The translations under genes and the position numbers were made by a program. A DNA stretch of 53,065 nucleotides, taken from positions 1 to 53,065 of the forward strand of contig CAZZHG010000027.1 of NCBI GenBank assembly GCA_964653655.1, in the 5' to 3' direction. Below the pieces are notes generated by a model. It was given only the letters and a program-made list of their open reading frames with translations. It searched no databases and was not told where the DNA came from. Origin of the DNA: CAZZHG01 sp964653655 (GTDB taxonomy: Bacteria > Bdellovibrionota > FAC87 > UBA2466). Of this stretch, positions 23,229 to 31,280 are shown piece by piece (the stretch's first letter is position 1; every line of letters starts with the position of its first letter).

Positions 23229-24755
23229 ATGGTCGCCAGAACTTTCGCCGCCACTCACGTCGGTGTGGAAGGCATTCCCATCGAAGTAGAAGCCGCCAGC
23301 CAAAACGGCTCGCCCGTCATTCACGTCACGGGACTTCCCGGAAACATAGTCAAGGAAAGCCGCGAGCGGGTTCGCGTCGCCCTCGTGAGCCTCGGCTTCG
23401 ATGTGCCTTCCGGCCGGACTCTGATTCATCTGCTTCCCGCCCACGCCCCCAAGCAAGGTAGCCACTTCGATCTCGCGATGGCTATTTCTGCCCTTGGCGC
23501 CGAGGGCCTTCTAAAGGACGTGGGCACCGCGCGCATGGGGTTCTTGGGAGAGCTCACCCTTGACGGGCGCGTGCGCCCGGTCGCCGGCGTGCTCGCTCTC
23601 GCCGAGTGCCTCGTCCGCAGCGAGGAGATCGAGTGGGTCATCGTTCCCCGTGAAAACGGCGCGGAGGCGGCGCTTCTCGCTTCTCCGAAGATAAAGGTGG
23701 CGGGCCACTTGGGAGAGGTTCTCGATTTTCTTCGGGGCCGGGGGCCGCTTGCCTCTCCCGAACCCGCGCCCGGTTCGTCGCCACGCCCGCTCTTGAACCG
23801 GGACCTCGATCGGGTTTTGGGCAACGAGCTTGCGAAACGGGCCTTACAAGTGGCCCTCGCCGGACGCCATCATCTTCTGCTCATCGGCCCGCCTGGCGTC
23901 GGAAAAACGCTCATCGCGCAAGGCGCGCCCTCCGTGCTGACCTGCCTAGAGACTCGAGCCTGGCTCGAGGTCCTGAAAAACTACGTGCACGCCCCCGGGG
24001 AACAACCCGCCTGGGGGCGCCCGCCTTTTCGTTCTCCTCATCACACGATTTCGGCCGCCGCTCTTCTTGGGGGCGGATCGGGAGTCGTCGTTCCCGGCGA
24101 GGTCACTCTCGCTCACGGCGGTGTGCTTTTTCTCGACGAGTTTCCGGAATTTCGCAAAGAGGCCATCGAGGGATTGAGAGAGCCTCTGCAAAACGGAAAA
24201 ATTCACCTTCACCGCGTGGGTCATGCGGTCACCTTGCCGGCGAGGTTTACGCTTCTTGCGGCCATGAATCCCTGCCCCTGCGGTCATTCGCTGGGAGGAG
24301 GGCGCCGTTGCCGGTGCACGGGGGAGAAACTCAACAACTATCGCCGGCGCCTGTCGGGCCCGATTCTGGATCGCTTTGATTTGTGCGTCGTCGTCGGAGC
24401 GGGGGAAAAATCGACGGAGGTAGAGGGACTCACCCATGGCGAGATTGCCGCGACCATTCGGCGCGCGGCGGAAACACAGAGCGAGAGATTTTCCACCGAG
24501 GGAAAAGGCGTGCGAAACGGAGACACGGCGGCCGATCTGAAGACCGGAGCCTTCAGTCTGGGGCCGGAGGCGAAGGATTGGTTCGAGGCGACGCTCGCCG
24601 GGCGTGGAGTCAGCTTCCGATCCGCGTTTCGTTCCCTGAGGGTCGCCCGAACGCTCGCCGACCTCGAAGACGCTGCTTCCATCGGTCTCAATCATCTGCG
24701 GGAGGCTTGGAGTTTACGATGTCCGGATTCCCACGAGCGGCTCTTTGGGTTTTAG
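23229..24755 (+). CDS. comM: ComM/YifB family Mg-chelatase-like AAA+ ATPase
   Basis: 508 residues, normal length. The N-terminal ChlI-like domain (about 1-175, with VTGLPGNIVKESRERVR) precedes the AAA+ module: Walker A GPPGVGKTLIAQ, FRSPHHTISAAALLGGG, Walker B VLFLDEFPEF, and the zinc-type segment AAMNPCPCGHSLGGGRRCRC. ComM is a hexameric helicase that drives branch migration during natural transformation. The C-terminal helical domain is complete. Its last 37 bases overlap the comF start, so the two DNA-uptake-associated genes form an operon. No strong ribosome site is seen before the ATG. Confidence 0.93.
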   Translation: MVARTFAATHVGVEGIPIEVEAASQNGSPVIHVTGLPGNIVKESRERVRVALVSLGFDVPSGRTLIHLLPAHAPKQGSHFDLAMAISALGAEGLLKDVGTARMGFLGELTLDGRVRPVAGVLALAECLVRSEEIEWVIVPRENGAEAALLASPKIKVAGHLGEVLDFLRGRGPLASPEPAPGSSPRPLLNRDLDRVLGNELAKRALQVALAGRHHLLLIGPPGVGKTLIAQGAPSVLTCLETRAWLEVLKNYVHAPGEQPAWGRPPFRSPHHTISAAALLGGGSGVVVPGEVTLAHGGVLFLDEFPEFRKEAIEGLREPLQNGKIHLHRVGHAVTLPARFTLLAAMNPCPCGHSLGGGRRCRCTGEKLNNYRRRLSGPILDRFDLCVVVGAGEKSTEVEGLTHGEIAATIRRAAETQSERFSTEGKGVRNGDTAADLKTGAFSLGPEAKDWFEATLAGRGVSFRSAFRSLRVARTLADLEDAASIGLNHLREAWSLRCPDSHERLFGF

Positions 24756-25429
24756 ACGAAGCACTTCGGGCCTGGTTCGCGCCCGAGTGCCTGGTGTGCG
24801 GGGCGTTCGTCGACCGAGAGCCGGTCTGCGGAGTTTGCGCGCGGTGGGACCTTATTCGGCCTCCGTGGTGTTCTATTTGCGGAAAGCCCACGTCGCAGTC
24901 GATTGGGGCGTGCGGAGGCTGCGCCGAATTTCCGTTTCTCCAGGTTCGTTCGATGCTTTCGTTTCACGGTGCCGCCCGTGATGTTCTCCATCGGATTAAG
25001 TTCGGCGGCCAGGTCTCCTGGCTTGGGGTCTTTCGCCCGTTTTGTTTCTGGCCCGACTCGAAAATTCCGGCGGGTACCGCCGTGGTCCCAGTTCCGCTTC
25101 ATGCGGGAAAGCTTTGGGAGAGGGGTTTCAACCAAGCGGAGATTCTCGGCCGCTGGTTCGCCGAAACGGAAGCGCTCCCCTTGGTCTGCGATGGTCTCGT
25201 GAAAATTCGGCCAAGCTCCGCGCAAAGTGGTCTGTCTCGAAAGGCGCGACAAAGAAATTTGGAAGGGGCCTTTCGTTGGCGGCGGGAAGTGCCCGCTCCG
25301 AAGCAAGTGCTTTTAATCGACGATATCTGGACGACGGGCTCAACCCTCAGCGCGTGTGCGCGGGCTTTACGGCGAGCTGGAGTGAGAGACGTGTTCGCTT
25401 GGTCTTTGCTGCGCACTCCTCTGCGGTAA
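24719..25429 (+). CDS. comF: ComF-family phosphoribosyltransferase-like protein
   Basis: 236 residues. A zinc-finger start (CLVCGAF, CGVCARWDLI, CSICGK, CGGC) is followed by the PRTase-like fold: FHGAARDVLHRIKFGG, VPVPLHAGKLWERGFNQAEI, LSRKARQRNLEGAF and the PRPP loop VLLIDDIWTTGSTL. ComF proteins are needed for DNA uptake or single-strand handling in transformation. The ATG lies inside the last 37 bases of comM, a typical coupled arrangement. With comM and the DprA-independent context seen here, natural competence is possible but not shown. Confidence 0.9.
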   Translation: MSGFPRAALWVLDEALRAWFAPECLVCGAFVDREPVCGVCARWDLIRPPWCSICGKPTSQSIGACGGCAEFPFLQVRSMLSFHGAARDVLHRIKFGGQVSWLGVFRPFCFWPDSKIPAGTAVVPVPLHAGKLWERGFNQAEILGRWFAETEALPLVCDGLVKIRPSSAQSGLSRKARQRNLEGAFRWRREVPAPKQVLLIDDIWTTGSTLSACARALRRAGVRDVFAWSLLRTPLR

Positions 25430-25528
25430 CCCGGCCGATTGACGCCTCGCCGTCTTGCCTTAACAGCGGATCACAGGAAGTTGGCCCTATCCCTCCGAGC
25501 GTTGCGTCGGGATGCGAATCTCAACCAT

Positions 25529-27094
25529 ATGCAATGGAAGATTCTGTTCCTGCTGGCGCCTAGCGTCGCCTTGGCAAGCCTTCGCGTCGACAGCTCCCCG
25601 CGGGAAGTCGTCGTCGAATGGAATGACAATAACGCCACCGAGCTCAGCCGACCCATCGATGCCGGCGTGCCGGATCTGCCTTTTTGGACTCGGTTACTCG
25701 CGGTGCCTCCCGGCCACCGAGCCGTCCTCGCCGAAACCGGCGGGGAAGAGACGCTGACCGTGGCTCGCGAGTCCGTACTTCCCGTCGCGGCGAGGCGGCA
25801 CTGCGGGGGTCCGCCCGCCGCGCGGGATGAAGTTGCCTTTGAAAACGCTCCGTCCGCTCGATCCATCGAGCTGGGAAAACCCACGTACGCGGGCCCGCTT
25901 CTCGTCGTCCCGCTAACCTTGCGCCCGGTGCGTCTCTCCCGTACACGCGGGTACGTTCGGCGCGTGAAAAGACTCTTTGCCCGGGTTCGTTTCGAGAAAG
26001 TCTCGTCGGCGCCGTCTCGTGTGTCGGTCTCTTCGGAGAGCCATGAAGTCTACGGCCATCTCACATTGAACCGGGCTCCGTGGCTCGTCGCCGGACGGGC
26101 TCCCGTGGATCTGATGATCGTTCACCCGGATTTCCAAAACGAGCTGAGTCTGATTCGCTGGATCCAGCTGAAGGAAGAGCTGGGCCGGGAAGTGCGCATC
26201 CGATACCTCGCCCCCGCGGACACGAAAGCAGTTCACGATCTTCTGAAAACCGAATACGCGGCGAGTAAGCCCACCCATACGGTTTTCGTCGGAAGCATCG
26301 ACAAGATTCCCTCCTTCAAGAAGGGGTCTTACTGGAGTGATTTTCCGTACACGCTACTCGACTCGGGAAACTATCCGGACGTTTCGCTCGGCCGGTTGCC
26401 CGTGAGAAATCCGGCGGAGCTCAAGCAGTTTCTCGATAAGATTCTCGCCCGGGAAAGAAGCCCGCGGGACGATGGAAAGGTGCTCGTTACCAGCGGCTAC
26501 GAGACCGGCTGGTGCCACAAAAATCTCGCCTTCATTCAGGAAAATATTTTCAACAAGAGCCCGTTGCCTCTCTCGGTTACGAAGCTCTATGCCTCGGAAG
26601 GAAAGAAGACGGATGCCATCATCGACGGTTACAACGCCGACCCGAACTTCATCGTCTACGACGGGCACGGGGACCAGAGCTCGATGACGGAAATTCCGCT
26701 CGCCATTTCCCACATGAGCCGGCTGAAGAATAAAGTCTTTCCGATTCTCTTCGACATCGCTTGTTTGAATTCCTATTGGCCGTCGGGCGGGGCGAACTCG
26801 AATAACTTTGCCCATTCGCTGGCTACCCTCGCCGATGCGGGAGTCGCGGGGATTCTCGCGGCTTCCAGCAACTCCAATGGACACGATCTCTTCCGCAATA
26901 TATTCCGCGCGTTCATTTACGACGACAAGCAGCCGGCCACCCCGCATCACAAGCTGAACGAGATCGGCTCCGCCGTTCTCTTCGGAAAGCTGAAGTATCT
27001 GGAGGAAAACGGGGGTGGCGGAAGCGCTCTGGAAGACTGCCAGATGTTCTACTATCACGGCGATCCGGCGACGACCTTGTTCTCTGGAACTTGA
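25529..27094 (+). CDS. secreted gingipain-like cysteine peptidase (family C25)
   Basis: 521 residues from the ATG of MQWKILFLLAPSVALASLRV, a signal peptide. Residues 20-190 look like the N-terminal prodomain (YVRRVKRLFARVRFEKVSS). The C25 catalytic domain follows (about 190-515): LMIVHPDF, THTVFVGSIDKIPS, PDVSLGRLPVRN, the catalytic His in VYDGHGDQ (H380) and Cys in FDIACLNSYW (C412), and the typical end YYHGDPATTLF. Gingipains are caspase-like secreted endopeptidases that cut after Arg or Lys. No type IX sorting domain or adhesin repeat is attached, unlike in Bacteroidetes. It lies 99 bases behind comF; a hairpin follows the stop. Confidence 0.85.
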   Translation: MQWKILFLLAPSVALASLRVDSSPREVVVEWNDNNATELSRPIDAGVPDLPFWTRLLAVPPGHRAVLAETGGEETLTVARESVLPVAARRHCGGPPAARDEVAFENAPSARSIELGKPTYAGPLLVVPLTLRPVRLSRTRGYVRRVKRLFARVRFEKVSSAPSRVSVSSESHEVYGHLTLNRAPWLVAGRAPVDLMIVHPDFQNELSLIRWIQLKEELGREVRIRYLAPADTKAVHDLLKTEYAASKPTHTVFVGSIDKIPSFKKGSYWSDFPYTLLDSGNYPDVSLGRLPVRNPAELKQFLDKILARERSPRDDGKVLVTSGYETGWCHKNLAFIQENIFNKSPLPLSVTKLYASEGKKTDAIIDGYNADPNFIVYDGHGDQSSMTEIPLAISHMSRLKNKVFPILFDIACLNSYWPSGGANSNNFAHSLATLADAGVAGILAASSNSNGHDLFRNIFRAFIYDDKQPATPHHKLNEIGSAVLFGKLKYLEENGGGGSALEDCQMFYYHGDPATTLFSGT

Positions 27095-27156
27095 AAACGC
27101 TTCGCGGTCCCATCGACGATAAGATAAGCCTCAACCATGCGGGGATAGCCCGTCAG

Positions 27157-27186
27157 GCCGGAGTCCCTAGGGGCTCTGGCGTTTTT
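27157..27186 (+). terminator. hairpin with T-run behind the C25 peptidase gene
   Basis: GCCGGAGTCCC (27157-27167) pairs with GGGGCTCTGGC (27170-27180) using two G-U pairs, followed by GTTTTTCT. The innermost pairs must open because only two bases separate the arms. Confidence 0.65.
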
Positions 27187-29910
27187 CTAGAGAGGTCTGC
27201 ATAGCCACTCCTGGGGTAGGGTGACCCCGTTTGCCTGCTCCGCGGACCAAAGGCAGCGCAGCGCGCCCGCCTTTTCCACGGCGGCGCCGTAGTTGGCCAG
27301 CGGCCGGAACGCGGCGGACGAGGTAGTCTCTCCGGAAACCTCCGCCTGGCTCGAAGGGGCCGTGCTTCGGCCGTAGCTGTTCCAGAAGAAAGCTTCGCCT
27401 TCTAGATTCGTCGAGTAACGGTTCCCAATGGCGGCCCTCGCGGACAGCCGCAGTGCCGGCTGCGCCTTACGGTAGATTCCCTTCGGAACGTAGACGGAGT
27501 TGTTTCTGAACACGGCCAGCGGATTTCCGAATATCTCGATGAAATAGTAACGGTCTGGATTGAATCCGCTGTTGAAGAAATTGTCCGGATGGGTGCCTGC
27601 GATCTGATTGTTCGCGATGGTGAGCGTATGCCGCCCCCAGCCCGCGGTGATGACCCCTCCGCAACGCACTTGCGAGTTGAGTAGCGCCGTGGAGGTGTGG
27701 GCGTTCATCGGTTTGATGGCGGTCGCTGTTCCGGTGTTTCCGGAAAGTTGAAGGTTTCCCCGCTTCGTATCGAGCGTGCTGTATTCGACGACGCCGTTCT
27801 TCACCGAGAGTCCGATGTTGGTATGCCCCGCCGGAAAATCGTCCCCCGCCACGAGGCGGCTGAAACGGATCGAGACGTTTTCGGTCCGGATGACGGATTC
27901 GTCGCCTTTTTGTCCGGCAAGAAAGGTACGCCCCTGGTTATTCTCCATAACCGTGTTCTCGATCACCACGTCTCCGGTGGCGATGTCTACGGCAGGTAGC
28001 GATGTGCCGCCGTCCACGTGCGGGATAGTCAAAAAGTTGGGCTCAATGTCCATGCCGGCCATGGGCTCCAGGCCCGGAAACCGCGGATTGGGTAACCCGC
28101 CGTCGCCGTTTCGGCCGGAGTCGTTGAGGGTCGCGTCGCTCACGTAGAGGCCGCGCACCTGGGCCACCATGAGGGCTAGGCGCGTGTTGTGGTGCGAGTT
28201 CACATGGTGAACGCGGATGTTCCGGCAAGCCGGATAGACTGTGCCGTCGGCCTGTCCCGCTCCGATGTAGATTCCGTCCATCGGGGTGTGATGGGCGTCG
28301 ATATCGGCGATATGAAAGTTGCGGGTATTCGAAGTGCGCACTCCGCGGGTCGGGTTTTCGTGGTTCGAAGTGCGCCGCATGGACCGAGATCCGCCGGCGA
28401 TCTCGATTCCTTCTATGGAACCGTTACGAACTCCCTGGAAGTTGAAGGGAGTGATGGCTTCGAGAGTGTGGTTCGAGTTTTCGATCTGAAAGGCGCCGAA
28501 GATCTCGACGCGGGCTCCACAGCCAAGGACGCGGAAGTTACGGCTGCCGAAATAGGTGATCGGAACTCCCCGGGCGACGGGCACGGGAATTTGGCTCACG
28601 TTGACCCCGGCCGCCGGCCTTACACGAACTCTTTGTATTTGATAGGTTCCCTGAGGGTAGAGAAGAATCTTGTCGGAGTACTTGGGAGCGATCACGGTCG
28701 TTCCCTCGGTTCTTTCCGAAAAGGCGGTGGCAGCCGCCTGGAGGGCGTCGTAGTCGTCGGCGGCGTCCTGGCCGTTCGCACCCTGAGCAAACTCCGGATC
28801 CGTCACGCTGACGAGAAGTCCACCCATCCGGTCGGAAGGATCCGCCTCGATACGCTCGCAGATGACGGAGCGAGAAAGATAGAGAGGGGCCACGATGGTG
28901 TGGGCGGCCATCTTGGAGGGAACCGACTGAACGCCGGGCGCGACGGCTACGACCACGTAAGCATAGCTCTTTCCGAATTGGGCCGTTTCGTCCTGGTACC
29001 GCAAGTCCGAGACGGCGGAAGCATTGAGTTTGGTGTAACCGGTCAGATTCTCTACCACGTCGAAAGCGCCGTACGGAGCCGGAAGCTCTCCGTCGGGACC
29101 CGCGGGAATTTCTCTGCGGTAGACGAAAAATCCGTTCTCTCCGCGGCGGACCAGTTTCTCGGGTAATGCGGCCTGGTTGGCGAGCCAAGTGACCCGGACA
29201 CTCGAGCTTCCGCGAGACGCGAGCGTGGGCTCGGCGAGGACGGAAGAAGGAGCGAGGGGCACGGGAGCAGCGGGAATCTTTGCGTCTGCGGAGGGGCTTG
29301 CCGCCGAATCCCCGCGGGAGTTGCGGGCGACGATCCGGTAGGAATAGGCCACGCCCGCCTGGGCACCTTCGTCCTGGTAGGAGGTCACGCCTTCGGGGAC
29401 CGTAGCGATGGCCACAAAATCACCGGAGGGCTCCCTCCGCTGCACGATGAACTGATTCTCGTTGGTGGACCGATCGGCCCATCTCAGAGCGACGTGAGTG
29501 TAGGGATGCACCTGCGCGGATAGCTCCGCCGGAGCCGCGGGAAAATCCGTTGCGACGTCGAGGTCGGACCATTTGTAGGGCGACACCACGGAATCGGACT
29601 GGCGTACCGCGAGAATGCGGTAAGTGAAACGCCGGCCGGAGGGGAGATTCGAGTCCGTGTAGGTAAACTGGTTCCCCACCAATTGGGGAGTTACGCTAAG
29701 TTTCGTCCAGACCGCACCGCGGTCCGTGGAGCGCTGAAGGTGGAAGGCATAACCGGTCCTTTCATACTCCCACGCAAGTCGGATGGAGCTTGGGGAAACG
29801 GCGGTCGCCGAAAGGGTGTTTATCCGGGCCGGAGCCGGTCCCGCGAGCGCCAGATTGGATTGGAGAAAAAGACAGAGAACGGCGTGCCATCCCAGGCGAG
29901 AAAAAGTCAC
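27187..29910 (-). CDS. secreted FnIII-repeat / right-handed beta-helix protein
   Basis: 907 residues using the GTG that has GGGAGGA just upstream; an in-frame GTG four codons earlier lies inside that ribosome site. A signal peptide (about 1-24, ending LALAG) leads to three or so fibronectin type III modules (about 30-330; e.g. SPSSIRLAWEYERTGYAFHL, VALRWADRSTNENQFIVQRR, SVRVTWLANQ). From about 360 to 800 follows a parallel beta-helix of the pectate-lyase type, with N/H/D-rich turns such as NIRVHHVNSHHNTRLALMV and DVVIENTVMENNQGRTFLAG. Such helices bind or cut polysaccharides. No catalytic residue could be assigned, so adhesin or glycan lyase are both open. Confidence 0.8.
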   Translation of the reverse strand: MTFSRLGWHAVLCLFLQSNLALAGPAPARINTLSATAVSPSSIRLAWEYERTGYAFHLQRSTDRGAVWTKLSVTPQLVGNQFTYTDSNLPSGRRFTYRILAVRQSDSVVSPYKWSDLDVATDFPAAPAELSAQVHPYTHVALRWADRSTNENQFIVQRREPSGDFVAIATVPEGVTSYQDEGAQAGVAYSYRIVARNSRGDSAASPSADAKIPAAPVPLAPSSVLAEPTLASRGSSSVRVTWLANQAALPEKLVRRGENGFFVYRREIPAGPDGELPAPYGAFDVVENLTGYTKLNASAVSDLRYQDETAQFGKSYAYVVVAVAPGVQSVPSKMAAHTIVAPLYLSRSVICERIEADPSDRMGGLLVSVTDPEFAQGANGQDAADDYDALQAAATAFSERTEGTTVIAPKYSDKILLYPQGTYQIQRVRVRPAAGVNVSQIPVPVARGVPITYFGSRNFRVLGCGARVEIFGAFQIENSNHTLEAITPFNFQGVRNGSIEGIEIAGGSRSMRRTSNHENPTRGVRTSNTRNFHIADIDAHHTPMDGIYIGAGQADGTVYPACRNIRVHHVNSHHNTRLALMVAQVRGLYVSDATLNDSGRNGDGGLPNPRFPGLEPMAGMDIEPNFLTIPHVDGGTSLPAVDIATGDVVIENTVMENNQGRTFLAGQKGDESVIRTENVSIRFSRLVAGDDFPAGHTNIGLSVKNGVVEYSTLDTKRGNLQLSGNTGTATAIKPMNAHTSTALLNSQVRCGGVITAGWGRHTLTIANNQIAGTHPDNFFNSGFNPDRYYFIEIFGNPLAVFRNNSVYVPKGIYRKAQPALRLSARAAIGNRYSTNLEGEAFFWNSYGRSTAPSSQAEVSGETTSSAAFRPLANYGAAVEKAGALRCLWSAEQANGVTLPQEWLCRPL

Positions 29911-29992
29911 GAATCCTCCCACATACGTACAGCCAGGCTAGATTCAGTTATTTTAAGCTAGGAATATGGAGAAAGTTTGAGGCCGCTTAATT

Positions 29993-30006
29993 CATTGAAT
30001 TCAATG
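29993..30006. repeat. 14-bp perfect AT-rich palindrome
   Basis: CATTGAATTCAATG, between the tail of the acyltransferase gene (stop at 30009) and the start region of the beta-helix gene, both on the minus strand. It is 83 bases upstream of the latter's start codon and could be an operator; no promoter hexamers can be fixed next to it. Confidence 0.4.
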
Positions 30007-30008
30007 TT

Positions 30009-31280
30009 TTATGCTGGCTTCTGGACCGCGGGGCTCCAGTCCGACTTGAAGGGCATCTTCTCCCGCTCCAGCCAATTGAGAATCGCCATCACATCGGAAT
30101 AGATCACGTGAAGCGTTTTCCCTTCGAGGGGATGAACGAACGTGAGCCCCAGCTCCTGGGAGCCGCGGCGCTTGTAGGCTTCGAGTAAGTGCGGCTCGCA
30201 GTCGGCGAGCGTGTACTTGAGCCCAGACTGGTAGGCGAGCCGCAAGCTGTGAAGGGACAGGGTCGTGAAGACGTCCCGGCCGCGGATGTCGGCGACCGTC
30301 GCATAGCGGGAACTCTCGGCGAAGCCGCCTTCCCAGAGCCAAGCCGGAAGCTCCACGAATTGCCCGATCTCGGTTTTCTTGCGGTCCCCGTCGTTGAAGA
30401 CGAGCCGGCCGGTGCCGACGAGCTTGGGGCCCACCTTCAAGGTCATCAAAATAGAGTGTGCGTCGTAACCGTCCCGCATTTTGTCGGAAGTCGGAATGGC
30501 GTCCCGGTTCGCTCCTTCGCGGGACCGGTAGGCCTGCAGGCGAAGGTCGAGCACTTCCTGAATTTCCGCTTCGGTTTTGGCGTAACCGAAACGGCCCGCG
30601 AAATCGAAGTCGGGAACGGGGTACCCGGCCCGCTCCAGCTGCTGAATCGAGACGTCGGTGCCTTCCGTGAAGAGATAGCGGCCGACGGCGGACGCAAGCG
30701 AGGCTTCCGGACTCTCGAAAAGCACCGTGCAAAGGCACTCGCCGCCCTCGGGGCCCACTTCGACGTCATGGACGCGGGCCGCGACTTGAAGCGAGTCGTA
30801 GCCGGGAAGGACGAGCGTGAGGTTGAGCGGCATCGATTCCACGGGAACGCGGACGTCTTTCTTGAATTTCAGAGTCATCCCGCCGCGGAAAAAATCCGCG
30901 ACGAAAAACTGAAGGCGGGCTTTGTCGTAAAACGGATGGTCCGCCCAGGCGAGCGGCGGATAACTCGTGGGGCACGCAATCTTGGGTCCATCGAGCGGGG
31001 TCCGGCGCGAACCGGCGATTTGATCTGTCATGGTGAGCGCGGTCGCCGTGAAGGTCGTCTCGGTGGTCTTGGTCACCCAGCACTCGAGCCGGCACACGGT
31101 GCCCGTCTCGCCGTTCTTAAAATCGAGAAAGATGGTATCGGCGAGCTTCGGCAGAGACTTTTGCGGGCGGAACTCTCCGCCGTGAGCGTGGGCCGACACG
31201 ACTTCGAGCGGAGCTCCGTCCCAGCTCGCCGAGAGTCCCTTGAACCAGCTTGGCAAAGTTTGGTTGAGGCGGTGGATCAT
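30009..31280 (-). CDS. FeeM-like N-acyltransferase (GNAT fold) with PilZ-like N-terminal region
   Basis: 423 residues from the ATG of MIHRLNQTLPSWFKGLSASW; the ATG overlaps the stop of the upstream flavin oxidase as ATGA. Residues 228-405 carry the pattern of the FeeM/autoinducer-synthase branch of acyltransferases: VLDLRLQAYRSREGAN, SDKMRDGYDAHSI, GTGRLVFNDG, SSRYATVADIRGRDV and SGLKYTLADCEPHLLEAYKR. FeeM joins an acyl-ACP chain to an amino acid such as tyrosine. Residues 140-190 (RVPVESMPLNLTLVLPGY, then HDVEVGPEGGECL) look PilZ-like, but the RxxxR motif is not clear. Its substrate is unknown; coupling to an oxidase suggests a modified acyl amino acid. Cytoplasmic. Confidence 0.65.
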   Translation of the reverse strand: MIHRLNQTLPSWFKGLSASWDGAPLEVVSAHAHGGEFRPQKSLPKLADTIFLDFKNGETGTVCRLECWVTKTTETTFTATALTMTDQIAGSRRTPLDGPKIACPTSYPPLAWADHPFYDKARLQFFVADFFRGGMTLKFKKDVRVPVESMPLNLTLVLPGYDSLQVAARVHDVEVGPEGGECLCTVLFESPEASLASAVGRYLFTEGTDVSIQQLERAGYPVPDFDFAGRFGYAKTEAEIQEVLDLRLQAYRSREGANRDAIPTSDKMRDGYDAHSILMTLKVGPKLVGTGRLVFNDGDRKKTEIGQFVELPAWLWEGGFAESSRYATVADIRGRDVFTTLSLHSLRLAYQSGLKYTLADCEPHLLEAYKRRGSQELGLTFVHPLEGKTLHVIYSDVMAILNWLEREKMPFKSDWSPAVQKPA

